From Lebetimonas sp. JH292 (lineage in GTDB: Bacteria; Campylobacterota; Campylobacteria; Campylobacterales; Nautiliaceae): DNA of 64,000 nucleotides. Positions 10,552 through 20,459 of this stretch are shown piece after piece. Location: positions 769,080 to 833,079 of the forward strand of contig NZ_ATHQ01000001.1 in NCBI RefSeq assembly GCF_000523275.1. Direction: 5' to 3'. Within the stretch, counting starts at the first letter, position 1. Each line of letters starts with the position of its first letter. Made by a program: the position numbers and the translations under genes. The notes beneath the pieces are model-generated. The model was given only the letters and a program-made list of their open reading frames with translations. It did no database searches and had not been told where the DNA came from.

Positions 10552-11364
10552 ATGATTAAAAAAGCTTTATTTCCGGCAGCAGGATATGGGACAAGGTTTT
10601 TACCAGCAACTAAATCAGTTCCAAAAGAGATGCTGCCGGTTGTAAATAAACCTTTAATTCATTATGGTATTAAAGAGTGTATGAATGCGGGAATTTTTGA
10701 AATAGGATTTGTAACAGGTAGAAATAAAAGAGCAATTGAGGATTATCTGGATTTTTCACCTGAACTTGAAGATAAAATAAAAGATTCAAGCAAAGCCAAA
10801 CTCCTTAAAGAAACAAATGAAATGATAGAAAAATGCACTTTTACATATGTAAGGCAAAAAGAGATGTTAGGGCTTGGACATGCGGTTTTAACTGGAGAGC
10901 CACTTATTGGCAATAATCCTTTTGCAGTTGTTTTAGCAGATGATTTATGCGTTGGGGAAGTTTTATCTCAAATGGTTAAACTTTACAAAAAATATAAATG
11001 CACAATAATAGCTGTGGAAGAAGTGGATAAAAACGAAGTAAATAAATATGGAATCGTAGCCGGTAAAAAAATAGAAGACGGTGTAATTATGGTAGACGAT
11101 ATGGTTGAAAAACCGGATGTTGACAAAGCCCCTAGTAATTTAGCAATTATAGGAAGATATATTTTAACTCCTGATATTTTTGATTTGTTAAGAAAAATAA
11201 AACCTGGAAAAGGCGGGGAAATTCAGCTGACTGACGCTATAAAAATGCAGGCAAATGAAGGAATGGTAATAGCATATAAGTTTAAAGGGAAAAGGTTTGA
11301 TTGCGGAAGTATTGATGGATTTATAAAAGCTACTAATTACATGTATGAAAATATGAAAGGTTAA
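10552..11364 (+). CDS. galU: UTP-glucose-1-phosphate uridylyltransferase
   Basis: Makes UDP-glucose from UTP and glucose-1-phosphate, supplying ugd and galE. The length (270 residues) is normal. The nucleotidyltransferase signature GYGTRFLPATKSVPKEML is at the N-terminus, followed by VVNKPLIHYGI and the UDP-glucose-binding segments around VVLADDL and GRYILTPDIF. A good SD (AAGGAG) lies a few bases upstream. glmS begins two bases after its stop. Intact. Confidence 0.95.
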   Translation: MIKKALFPAAGYGTRFLPATKSVPKEMLPVVNKPLIHYGIKECMNAGIFEIGFVTGRNKRAIEDYLDFSPELEDKIKDSSKAKLLKETNEMIEKCTFTYVRQKEMLGLGHAVLTGEPLIGNNPFAVVLADDLCVGEVLSQMVKLYKKYKCTIIAVEEVDKNEVNKYGIVAGKKIEDGVIMVDDMVEKPDVDKAPSNLAIIGRYILTPDIFDLLRKIKPGKGGEIQLTDAIKMQANEGMVIAYKFKGKRFDCGSIDGFIKATNYMYENMKG

Positions 11365-11365
11365 T

Positions 11366-13083
11366 ATGTGTGGAATAGTAGGGGTTAAAGGAATAAAAAA
11401 CCCACAGGAGTTTTTAATAGAAGGGCTTAAAGAACTTGAATACAGAGGATATGACAGTGCCGGAATCGCTGTTATGGACGAAGGGGAACTTAAAGTAATA
11501 AAAACTGTCGGAAGACTGAAAAACCTGGAAGTTAAGTTAAAAAATATAAAATTTATTAATCCGAAACTTGGAATAGGTCATACCAGATGGGCAACTCACG
11601 GAAAACCTACTGAACTTAATGCTCACCCCCATATAGGAGAATTTAGTGCGGTTGTTCACAATGGAATTATTGAAAATTATCAAGAAATTAAAAAAGAGCT
11701 TGAAAAAGAGAATATTTCATTTATATCACAAACTGATACAGAAGTAATTGTTAAACTTTTTGAGCATTTTTACAGTGGCAATGCATTTGAAGCGTTCAAA
11801 AAAACACTTGAAAAGCTAAAAGAAAGAGCCTCAAAAGATATTTTTTGCTAAAAAAGGAAGTCCTTTAATTGTAGCAAAAAACGAAGACAAATTTTTCTTT
11901 GCTTCATCCGACGCGCCTCTTGTGGGATATGCAAACAGCGCACATTATCTGGAAGACGGTGAATACGGATATGTTGACAGTGAAATTCAGTTTTAAACCT
12001 CTTCCTACAAATAGAGAATCAGCCAAAAAAGGTGGATTTAGATTTTACATGGAAAAAGAGATTTATGAACAATATGATGTTTTAAAAGAAAATACACTAG
12101 GACGTAATACAAAAGATGGTATTATATTTGATGAGCTTGACAAAAGCTTTTTTGAAGGGATTAATAATATAATTATTTCAGCATGCGGGACTAGCTATCA
12201 TGCAGGATTAGTTGGGAAATATTTAATTGAAAGAGATGCAAAAATAAGAGTAGATGTAGAGGTTGCAAGCGAGCTTAGATATAGAGAGCCGCTTCTTAGT
12301 AAAGATACTCTTTTTATAGTAATTTCTCAAAGCGGAGAGACAGCCGATACCCTTGAAACTCTTAAAATGGCAAAAAAAGCAGGGCTTAAAACACTTGCTT
12401 TATGTAATGTGGATAATTCTTCAATTGTTAGAGTTGCAGATAGGACAATATTGCTTAGGGCTGGAATTGAAAAAGGAGTAGCTTCTACAAAAGCATTTGC
12501 TACACAAGTTATGACCTTATGGATGCTAAGCAATTATTTAGCAAATAAAAACGAATATGAAATTATAAATCAAGCAATTGAATCCACAAAAGTAAATCCA
12601 AAACTACACGAAAAAATTAAAAGGCTTTCAAAAAGATATCTTCACGGACACGGATTTTTCTTTATAGGAAGAGATATTTTTTATCCTCTTGCACTTGAGG
12701 GAGCACTGAAACTAAAAGAAATAAGCTATATTCACGCAGAAGGCTACCCGGCAGGCGAGATGAAACACGGCCCTATTGCATTAGCTGACCCTGAGCTTTT
12801 TGTAGTAGCGCTTCTTAGTAAAAATATACTTTTTGAAAAAACAAAATCAAATATTGAAGAACTAGTCGCAAGAGATGCTACTGTTTTAACAATTTCAAGC
12901 GAAGAGATTGAATTAACTGATGATTATGTTAAAATTTCATTAGCAAATCATCCAATGGTAGAATTTTTTGAAATGATGGTAATCACTCAACTTTTAGCAC
13001 TAGAAGTTGCTGTTAGACTTGGAAATGATGTAGATATGCCAAGAAACTTGGCAAAATCTGTAACGGTTTTGTTAAAATTATAA
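11366..13083 (+). pseudogene. glmS: Glucosamine-6-phosphate synthase, broken by at least two lesions
   Basis: Glutamine:fructose-6-phosphate amidotransferase makes glucosamine-6-phosphate for peptidoglycan and LPS. The first part starts MCGIVGVKG with the catalytic Cys and has GHTRWATHGKP, then breaks near 11830. A second frame ([17 protein letters not shown] to DSEIQF) ends near 11995. A third carries the two SIS domains with [20 protein letters not shown] and the ending [10 protein letters not shown]. About 20-30 codons are missing near 11830 and a few near 11995. glmS is normally essential, so a sequence error or a second copy is likely. Confidence 0.88.
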
Positions 13084-13103
13084 AAAAATTTAGGAGAAAG
13101 TTT

Positions 13104-14168
13104 TTGAAAAATATAATTCTTTGCGGGGGGAGTGGAACAAGGCTATGGCCGTTAAGCAGAAAACTAATGCCAAAGCAGTTTATAAAACTTTTTGATAATA
13201 AATCACTTTTTCAGCTTACAGCAAAGAGAACATTAGATCAATTAGAAGAGATAAATAAATTAGCCCTCGCAGCGTTTCAAAGCAATGAAGATGAAATACT
13301 TTTTATAACTCCAAGCGATCATTTAAAAAAAAATGAAAAAAAAATATGAAGAAGCGATAACAAAAGCAAAAGAATTAGCCCAACAGAGGATATATAGTAA
13401 CATTTGGAATAAAACCAAGTGAAGCTCATACAGGATACGGATGGAATAGCGGAATGTTTATGTTTAAAGCGGGAGTGTTTTTAGAAGAACTTAAAAAATA
13501 TGCTCCTGAAATTTATGAAAAAAGTTTAGAAGCTTATAAAAATGCAAAAAAAGATAAAAATATTTTAAGAATAAGATTAGATGATATGTCAAAAATTCCT
13601 GAAAAAAGCATAGATTATGCAGTTATGGAACATAGTGATAAAATAAAAGTAATTAAATCAGATTTTAAATGGAAAGATTTAGGTGATTTTGACAGGACTT
13701 GAAGATTTTATTGTAATAGATACCAATGATGCTTTACTCATAACAAAAAAAGGCAAAACACAAAAAGTAAAAGATGTGGTAAAAAGGTTAAAAAAAGAAA
13801 ATAAAGACTTAACAGAATTTCATACCACAGTACATAGACCGTGGGGAATATTTGAGAATTTAATTGATGAAAACGGATATAAAATAAAAAGAATAATAGT
13901 AAAACCGGGAAAAAGACTTTCCCTTCAAAAACATTTTCACAGAAGCGAACATTGGGTAGTAGTAAGCGGGACAGCAGAAGTTCAAGTGGGAGATAAAAAA
14001 TATTTAGTAAGACCAAATGAATCAACATACATAAAAATGGGAGAGATTCACAGATTGTCAAATCCAGGTAAAATACCTGTGGTATTAATTGAAGCACAGG
14101 TTGGCGAATATTTAGGTGAGGATGATATTGTAAGATTTGAAGATGATTTTAATAGAAGTATGTGCTAA
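13104..14168 (+). pseudogene. manC: Mannose-1-phosphate guanylyltransferase/mannose-6-phosphate isomerase, several deletions
   Basis: A bifunctional ManC/AlgA-type enzyme giving GDP-mannose. The N-terminal nucleotidyltransferase start (ILCGGSGTRLWPLSRK) is intact, as is FITPSDHL. Segments are then missing between LDQL and AALA-type sequence, between HTGYG and WNSGMFMFKAG, and between DLGDFD and GLEDFIVIDTND. The C-terminal cupin isomerase domain (HRPWGIFENL, QKHFHRSEHWVVVSG) is complete. The family length is about 450-470 residues; only about 350 codons remain, in several frames. The first of the GDP-fucose genes. Confidence 0.88.
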
Positions 14169-14185
14169 GTGATAGGTGCTAAGAT

Positions 14186-14398
14186 ATGAAATGTGAAAAG
14201 TTAGATTTTTGGAAAAAATCTTCAAGAATGTGTGCTAATGTATATAAAGAATTAAAAGAGTTAAAAGATTTTGGTTTTAAAGATCAAATAATTAGAAGTG
14301 CATTATCTATAGCAAGTAATATTGCAGAAGGACTGGAAAAAGAATCTCTAAAAGAACAGATTAGATTTTTCTAAAATGCTAACAGGATTATCAAAATA
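14186..14398 (+). pseudogene. S23-type four-helix-bundle protein, internally deleted
   Basis: The first 62 residues contain DFWKKSSRMCANVYKEL and IIRSALSIASNIAEGLEKES, the signature of the four-helix-bundle S23 family. The frame stops after RFF, and a second frame resumes at [12 protein letters not shown], the expected C-terminal end. The third helix (about 25 residues) is deleted. It lies between manC and gmd. Confidence 0.82.
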
Positions 14399-14415
14399 TC
14401 ATAAAAAGGAAAAGT

Positions 14416-15256
14416 ATGAAAAAAAATAATCTTAAATTTCAAAACTCAAATCTAAAACCTAAAAAAGGTCAAGATGGGAGTTATTTAGCAGAATTTTTAC
14501 TTGAAAAAGGTTATGAAGTTCATGGTATAAAAAGAAGAACAAGCCTTTTTAATACGAAAAGAATAGACCATTTATATAAAGACCCGCATGAAGAAAATGT
14601 AAATTTCTTTTTACATTACGGAGATATGACAGACAGTATGAATATAAATATACAACCTTGCAGCACAATCACATGTAGCAGTTAGTTTTGAAGAACCGGA
14701 ATATATCTGATATGGATTAGTTCAGGAAGTACCGCAAAGTGAAAAAACACCATTTTATCCAAGAAGTCCTTATGCAGTAGCTAAACTCTATGCGTATTGG
14801 ATTACGGTAAATTATAGAGAAGCGTATAATATGTTTGCTTGCAATGGAATACTTTTTAATCACGAAAGTCCAAGACGTGGAGAAACATTTGTAACAAGAA
14901 AAATAACAAGAGGAATGGCAAGAATCCTTTTAGGACTTGATAAAAAACTTTATTTAGGGAATCTAAGTGCAAAAAGAGATTGGGTAATAGCGACAGGTAG
15001 AACCACAGAAATTAGAGAATTTGTAAGACTTACAGGAAAATATCTTGGGTTAGAAATTTCATTTGAAGGTAAAGGAAATACTTCAAAACCTTTTAACAAC
15101 ATCCACAATATATTATCGATCATGTAAAAAATTTGATAGGAAAAGATATTGTAAATGTAGACCCTAAATATTTTAGACCGACAGAAGTTGATTTACTTTT
15201 AGGAAAAAACTTGGATGGGAGTCAAAAATAACTCTTGAAGAGAGATGGTAGAGAGT
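14416..15256 (+). pseudogene. gmd: GDP-mannose 4,6-dehydratase, several deletions
   Basis: First step from GDP-mannose to GDP-fucose. Recognisable blocks in order are [20 protein letters not shown] with the [10 protein letters not shown] and LHYGDMTDS segments, [17 protein letters not shown] in a second frame, [17 protein letters not shown] with the catalytic Tyr/Lys, [17 protein letters not shown], and DPKYFRPTEVDLLLG near the end. Deleted stretches fall after DMTDS, after EEPEY, after SAKRDW and after FEGKG. The last contains repeat-like sequence. Confidence 0.88.
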
Positions 15257-15786
15257 GATTTAAAAGAAAACTATCAAGAGCTTGTTGATAATTTACAAGA
15301 TTATAAAAAAATTTTAGAAGATTTAAAATTTAAATTTAAATCTGCCCAAATAAAATCTTTTTTAAAATTAAACAGTGATTTTATTGTTATGTTGGTAAAA
15401 AATTTATTGAAAAATATAAGTAATGATATATTAAAGGATTTTCTTATAGAAATTTAAAATTTATTAGACAATGGGTAAATTTTTGGGATAATGAAAAAGG
15501 GAAACAACTTGTTTCCTTATTGTTTCAAATCCCATGGGGACATAATTTAATTGAAAATATAAAAGATTTTTTAATTGAATTTGACAGGGGGTTTGCATTT
15601 GTGGCAGTATAAATTAGAAATAGAAAATCAAGAATTTAGAATAGATTTATTGTTTTATCATCTAAAACAGCCAATAGGAGTTAGTGAATATAGATTAACT
15701 ACAAAACTTCCAGATAAATTAAAAGATACAATTCCAAGTATTGAAGATATAAAAAAAAGGGACATACAAATGTCATCAGTACTTAT
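15257..15786 (+). pseudogene. DUF1016/YhcG-type PDDEXK nuclease remnant
   Basis: Fragments in several frames resemble the DUF1016 (YhcG) family: YKKILEDLKFKFKSAQIK, then QLVSLLFQIPWGHN, then RGFAFVWQYKLEIENQEF with RIDLLFYHL. In this family the D in the IDLLF segment belongs to the PDDEXK core. The catalytic E-x-K region after FYHLK is deleted and joined to QPIGVSEYRL and PSIEDIKK from the C-terminus. Both ends and the nuclease centre are lost. The family is often found beside restriction-modification genes; none is seen here. Confidence 0.72.
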
Positions 15787-15789
15787 AGA

Positions 15790-16290
15790 AACAGACAGCC
15801 TTTAAATGATAAAGTTAAATGGGTTTTTAAAAAATGAAAAACCTGAATATGTATTTTTAGCAGCAGCAAAATTTGATTTAGAAAAATCAGGCAAACCAAT
15901 GCGAGAATTTTTATATTCAGACGATATGGCGGATGCTTGTGTATTTTTAATGGAAAATGTAGATTTTAAAGACATTGTTGATGGGTATATTAGTAATTCG
16001 TATATTGGTGAAAACAAACAAATAACACCAATACACATATAAATATAGGAACGGGTAAAGACATCTCAATAAAAGACCTTGCATATTTGATTAAAGATAT
16101 TATTGGTTTTCAAGGAGACTTTTATTTCAATACAGAAAAACCGGATGGAACGATGAGAAAAGTTACAGATGTTAGTAAGTTGCATAGTTTAGGTTGGCAG
16201 TATAAAAAAACCTTATAAAGAAGGAATTGAAAAGGTATATAGATGGTATGTAGAAATGAGCGAGCAGCGAGTAGAAAATAATCTACCGAC
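15790..16290 (+). pseudogene. fcl: GDP-L-fucose synthase remnant
   Basis: GDP-4-keto-6-deoxymannose epimerase/reductase, the last step to GDP-fucose. Remaining blocks are [16 protein letters not shown]-like sequence, [20 protein letters not shown], and in another frame [18 protein letters not shown], then EKPDGTMRKVTDVSKLHSLG and RVYRWYVE-like sequence at the end. The N-terminal Rossmann motif and a long middle part with the Tyr-Lys pair are missing. It follows gmd as expected for the pathway. Confidence 0.85.
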
Positions 16291-16316
16291 GTTTATGAAT
16301 GGTATAAGGATTTATC

Positions 16317-17228
16317 ATGATAGATAATGAAAGATTAACACATTTAAAGCAACTTGAAGCTGAGAGTATATATATATTAAGAGAAGTTGCTGCAAATTTT
16401 AGCAATCCGGTTATGATGTATAGTATAGGAAAAGATAGCTCAGTTATGCTTCATTTAGCTATGAAAGCATTTTATCCAGGAAAACCTCCTTTTCCTCTTT
16501 TACATGTAGATACATTATGGAAATTTAAAGAAATGATAGAATTTAGGGATAAAAGAGCAAAAGAGTTGGGTGTAGATTTATTGGTATATTCAAATCCTGA
16601 AGGGATTGAAATGAATATAAATCCTTTTGTTCATGGGAGTAAGGTTCATACAGATATAATGAAAACAGAGGCTCTTAAAAAAGCACTAAATAAATACGGA
16701 TTTGATGCAATAATAGGAGGAGCTAGAAGAGATGAAGAAAAGTCTCGTGCAAAAGAGAGAATTTTTAGCTTTCGTGATAAAAATCACAGGTGGGATCCAA
16801 AAAATCAAAGACCGGAACTTTGGAATTTATATAATACCCATATTAATAAGGGTGAAAGTGTTAGGGTTTTTCCTTTAAGTAACTGGACAGAACTTGATAT
16901 TTGGCAATATATTTATTTAGAAAATATTCCTATAGTTCCACTTTATTTTGCAAAGGAAAGACCGGTAGTAGAGTGGGAAGGTGCTAAAATAATGGTAGAT
17001 GATGATAGAATGCCAGAAGAACTTAGAAAAAAAGCAAAAATGGAAAAAGTAAGATTTAGAACTCTTGGATGTTATCCTTTAACGGGGGCTATAAATTCAA
17101 ATGCTGATACTCTTCCTAAAATAATAGAAGAAATGCTTTTAAGCAGGACAAGTGAGAGAGAAGGAAGACTTATAGATAAAGATCAGGAAGGCAGTATGGA
17201 AAAGAAAAAAATTGAAGGATATTTTTAG
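16317..17228 (+). CDS. cysD: Sulfate adenylyltransferase subunit 2
   Basis: With CysN, CysD makes adenosine 5'-phosphosulfate from sulfate and ATP. The length (303 residues) is normal and the frame is unbroken, rare in this island. The PP-loop ATP-binding motif [11 protein letters not shown] starts near residue 36. [20 protein letters not shown] and [12 protein letters not shown] are typical. Beside sugar and sulfotransferase genes, its likely job is sulfation of a surface glycan rather than cysteine synthesis. Confidence 0.94.
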   Translation: MIDNERLTHLKQLEAESIYILREVAANFSNPVMMYSIGKDSSVMLHLAMKAFYPGKPPFPLLHVDTLWKFKEMIEFRDKRAKELGVDLLVYSNPEGIEMNINPFVHGSKVHTDIMKTEALKKALNKYGFDAIIGGARRDEEKSRAKERIFSFRDKNHRWDPKNQRPELWNLYNTHINKGESVRVFPLSNWTELDIWQYIYLENIPIVPLYFAKERPVVEWEGAKIMVDDDRMPEELRKKAKMEKVRFRTLGCYPLTGAINSNADTLPKIIEEMLLSRTSEREGRLIDKDQEGSMEKKKIEGYF

Positions 17229-17276
17229 AAATAATAGAAACAATAGAATCGATAGAATTAATAGTTAAAGCAGCAT

Positions 17277-18355
17277 GAAAATAAAGAGATGCTCAGGTTT
17301 ATTACATGTGGAAGCTGTGGATGAAGACCAATTGCTCAGGCAAAACAAGAAAGTAAAAAATACGGAACAACAAATGAAGAGATTGATTTTGCTCTTTTAA
17401 TAGATGGACTTCAAAGCGAAAGAGAACAGGGAATAACAATAGATGTAGCTTATAGGTTTTTTAGTACAGATAAAAGAAAATATATCATTGCAGATACCCC
17501 AGGACATGAACAATATACAAGAAATATGGTAACAGGCGCAAGCACAGCTGATTTGGCTGTAATTTTAATAGATGCAAGAAAGGGAGTTTTAACTCAAACA
17601 AGAAGACATACATTCTTAGTTGTAGTAGCTATTAATAAAATGGATTTAGTGGATTATTCAAAAGAAGGATTTGATAAAATAGTAAAAGATTATAAAAAAA
17701 TGTTTGAAAAATTAAGATTTTCTCTTCCTTATAAAGAGTATGGAAGCTAAGATTGATTTTATTCCTGTAAGTGCTTTAAAAGGTGATAATGTAGTTGATA
17801 ATTCGAAAAACACTCCTTGGTATTCCCGTTCAATATGTAAACAGGCCTAATCTTGATTTTAGAGGATTTTTAAATGATGAAATAGATATAAGCAGAGGAG
17901 ATTTGATAGTAAAAAGTGAGGAAAAAGAGCCTAAGTTTAATGACAGTTTTGAAGCATTTGTAGTTTGGATGGATGAAGAACCTTTAAAAAACAGGGAATA
18001 TATATTAAAACTTTATACTAAAGAGACGAATGCTATTATTTCAAAAATTTTATTTAAAAAAGATGTAAATACATGGGAAAAAATAGAAGCTAAAACACTA
18101 AAATTAAATGATATAGCAAGGGTTCAGATAGATTTGAGCGAAAAGATAGCATTTGATTTGTATGAAGAGAATAAAGGAACAGGAGCTTTTATATTAATAG
18201 ATAAAATTACAAATAATACTGTTGCAGCAGGTATGATAGTGGGAGAAGCTACTAAAAGAAAGAATAAAAGAATATATACTCCAAGTGAAATAGCTCTTAA
18301 TAAATTTATAAGAGAACATTTTCCTGAGTGGGAATGTAGAAAAATAGGTGATTGA
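17277..18355 (+). pseudogene. cysN: Sulfate adenylyltransferase subunit 1 (GTPase), P-loop deleted
   Basis: The GTPase subunit that drives CysD. Visible are RFITCGS at the start, [17 protein letters not shown] (switch I/II), [14 protein letters not shown] (G3), AINKMDLVD (G4) and the C-terminal barrels. The G1 P-loop (usually GSVDDGKST) is lost: CGS is followed at once by EDQL-type sequence. Other short deletions lie after RRHTFLV and near 17815. The C-terminal 186 codons are open. A protein without G1 could not work as a GTPase. Confidence 0.9.
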
Positions 18356-18395
18356 GGTATTGGGTATTTGGTGTTAGGTTCTAGGTGAAAAGGTG
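18354..18395 (+). repeat. Heptad array 5
   Basis: Degenerate 7-bp units GAGGTAT, TGGGTAT, TTGGTGT, TAGGTTC, TAGGTGA, AAAGGTG directly follow cysN, whose stop codon overlaps the first unit. The unit type (GGGTATT-like) differs from the AGTGAAA type but keeps the period of seven. Confidence 0.8.
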
Positions 18396-18399
18396 ATAA

Positions 18400-18500
18400 A
18401 TGGGTAATTTTAGAGAATTAAATGTTTGGCAAAAATCAAAAAGTTTAGTAGTAGATATATACTATTTAACAAATAAAAAAACTTTTAATGTTAAAAGAGT
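18400..18500 (+). pseudogene. S23-type four-helix-bundle protein, N-terminal fragment
   Basis: MGNFRELNVWQKSKSLVVDI followed by YYLTNKKTF resembles the first helix of four-helix-bundle S23 proteins (usual form L-x-VWQKS-x-x-LV). The rest is gone; the frame runs into unrelated sequence just before cysC. It is the third fragment of this family in the island. Confidence 0.68.
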
Positions 18501-18539
18501 TATAAGGTATCTCAAAGATGATAAAATCAAGGAAGAGGT

Positions 18540-19265
18540 TTGTATAAAGAGACAAATATTCGTTCAATTGTAAAAGGGATTAGCTGGCGTTTTATAGCTA
18601 CCGGTACTACAATGAGTATTGTTTATGTTTTTTTTGGAAATGTAGAACTTGCGGTTGCAACGGGATTATTGGAAACAATAGCAAAAGTTGGGTTATATTG
18701 GGGGCATGAGAAAGTTTGGCAGAGAATCAGATGGGGAAGAAAAAGAATTGAGCCTTTTAATTTATGGTTTACAGGACTTCCTCTAAGTGGTAAAACAACT
18801 ATTGCTGATAAAGTATATGAAAAATTAAAAAAACTTGATATACCTCTTGAAAGAATAGATTCTAAAGATGTAAGAGAAATGTTTCCTAATGCGGGATTTA
18901 GCAGGGAAGAGAGAAACAGGCATATTAAAAGAATAGGACACTTAATCCAAACTCTTCAAAAAAATTCAGTTTCTACAGTTTGCAGTTTTGTAAGTCCGTA
19001 TAGAGAATCTAGAAAAATGATTAGAGAAATGGTAAAAAACAATATTGTGGTATATGTTAAAGCTTCTATGGAAATCTGTAAAAAAAGAGATTATAAGGGA
19101 GTTTATGAAAAAGCTCTAAAAAATGAGATAAGAAACTTTACAGGAATTAGTGATGTATATGAAGAACCACAACACGCAGAAATAGTAATTGATACAGAAA
19201 AAATATCTCCTGATGAAGCAGCTGATATAATAGTAAAGTATGTAAAGAAACATTATGTCAAATAA
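18540..19265 (+). CDS. cysC: DUF2061-adenylylsulfate kinase fusion
   Basis: A 241-residue protein. Residues 1-70 form a DUF2061 domain with two membrane-like hydrophobic stretches (SWRFIATGTTMSIVYVFFG and VATGLLETIAKVGLYW). Residues 75-241 are APS kinase, which makes PAPS: P-loop GLPLSGKT at 79-86, FSREERNRHIKR, CSFVSPYRESRKM and GISDVYEEPQ. The fusion would place PAPS synthesis at the membrane. No ATG is available, only a TTG start, and the natural N-terminus may be clipped. One of the few unbroken genes here. Confidence 0.87.
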   Translation: MYKETNIRSIVKGISWRFIATGTTMSIVYVFFGNVELAVATGLLETIAKVGLYWGHEKVWQRIRWGRKRIEPFNLWFTGLPLSGKTTIADKVYEKLKKLDIPLERIDSKDVREMFPNAGFSREERNRHIKRIGHLIQTLQKNSVSTVCSFVSPYRESRKMIREMVKNNIVVYVKASMEICKKRDYKGVYEKALKNEIRNFTGISDVYEEPQHAEIVIDTEKISPDEAADIIVKYVKKHYVK

Positions 19266-19292
19266 TAGTCAATAGACGATAGTCGATAGTAT
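19265..19292 (+). repeat. Heptad array 6
   Basis: Four units, ATAGTCA, ATAGACG, ATAGTCG, ATAGTAT, directly after the cysC stop. The reverse complement (CGACTAT) is the unit found inside cysQ at 20262-20296. The rest of 19.29-19.37 kb holds no recognisable gene. Confidence 0.85.
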
Positions 19293-19373
19293 TTTTAAAG
19301 ATGTTAAAAATTTAAAAAACAGCACGGCAAAGCATTGCTTGAGTCTATAGTCTGGATACTGGAAAGGATTTTT

Positions 19374-19770
19374 ATGAAAAACATTGTATAAATGACAGGG
19401 AAAAAATTAAAAATCAAAAAGGCTGTGTCCTTTGGTTTACAGGGTTAAGTGGAAGTGGTAAGAGCACTATTGCAAATGAATTAGAATATGAGCTGAATAA
19501 AATGAGATATCATACATATTTACTTGATGGAGATAATATATTTGGGATTTAGTGAAGAAGATAGAAAAGAAAATATAAGAAGAATAAGTGAAGTAGCTAA
19601 AAGACAGAGAGACGGCAGAGAAATTATAGGAAAAAGAGACCCAAAAGGTCTTTATAAAAAAGCTTTATATGGAGAGATTAAAAATTTTACAGGACTTGAT
19701 TCTCCTTATGATATTTCTTCATTAAGTTTTATAATAAATTATTTAAAAAATAAAAAGAGAAGGATTTTTA
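19374..19770 (+). pseudogene. cysC: Second adenylylsulfate kinase, internally deleted
   Basis: Begins with [20 protein letters not shown] and [13 protein letters not shown], a canonical CysC start with P-loop. The frame then breaks: DGDNI is followed by [14 protein letters not shown] in a new frame, and the part from ISEVAK to [12 protein letters not shown] lacks about 40 residues (LTAFISPFR-type region). The end INYLKNKK does not match a normal CysC tail. Two cysC copies may reflect paralogues, one fused to DUF2061 and one free. Confidence 0.85.
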
Positions 19771-19771
19771 A

Positions 19772-20457
19772 ATGTATAAAAAAGTTTTTAATATTGAAAA
19801 ATTTTCTTTTAATATAGATGATGTTTTAAAAATAGCCTGGGAAGCAGGAAAAGAGATAATGAATATTTATCAAAAAGATTTTTCTGTTGAATATAAAGAT
19901 GATAAATCTCCTTTAACTGAAGCTGATAAAAAATCTCATGAAATAATTGCTGAAGGTTTAAAAAAATATAATTTACCTGTATTAAGCGAGGAGGGGAAAA
20001 ATATCCCTTATGAAGAAAGAAAAGACTGGGAATATTTTTGGATGATTGACCCTATTGACGGAACAAAAGAATTTATTAAAAAAAACGGGGAATTTACTAT
20101 AAATATAGCTTTAATTCATAAAAATAAACCAATATTTGGAGTGGTATATGCACCAGTTTTAGATTGGATTTATTTTAGAAAAAGATATACTAATATAACT
20201 TCCCATAGAAACAAAAGATAAGTCATTTAAATGATGAAACAAAAAAATTTATTAAATCCTTGACTATCGACTATCGACTATCAACTATCGACTATGATTT
20301 TATCTCTATTGGCAGTAGCTTAAAACTGTGTCTTGTGGCAGAAGGAAAAGCTGATATTTATCCAAGACTTGCTCCAACAATGGTACCAATTAACGACTAT
20401 CGACTATTAGTTTATAATAAAGAAAATCTTTTAAATCCTTGGTTCGTAGTAAGATGA
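19772..20457 (+). pseudogene. cysQ: 3'(2'),5'-bisphosphate nucleotidase with heptad insertions
   Basis: CysQ removes the 3'-phosphate of PAP, the by-product of sulfotransferases. The first frame (149 residues) has SPLTEADKKSHEII, LSEEG and the metal motif MIDPIDGTKEF. It breaks near 20215. The second has ISIGSSLKLCLVAEGKADIY, then a normal ending YNKENLLNPWFVVR. Heptads (GACTATC x5) are translated as TIDYRLSTIDYD in front of FISIGSS. A second short copy replaces the WDTAAADA-type catalytic segment after PRLAPTM. Loss of that Asp predicts inactivity. Confidence 0.88.
20262..20296 (+). repeat. Heptad array inside cysQ
   Basis: Five contiguous units: GACTATC, GACTATC, GACTATC, AACTATC, GACTATG. 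A shorter copy (CGACTATCGACTATTAG) occurs at 20394-20410 in the same gene. Confidence 0.95.
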
Positions 20458-20459
20458 TA

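Noticed and set aside
11366-13083. Programmed frameshift or split-gene design in glmS
   Set aside because: The breaks also lack coding sequence compared with the family, there is no slippery-site pattern common to them, and neighbours show the same kind of lesion.
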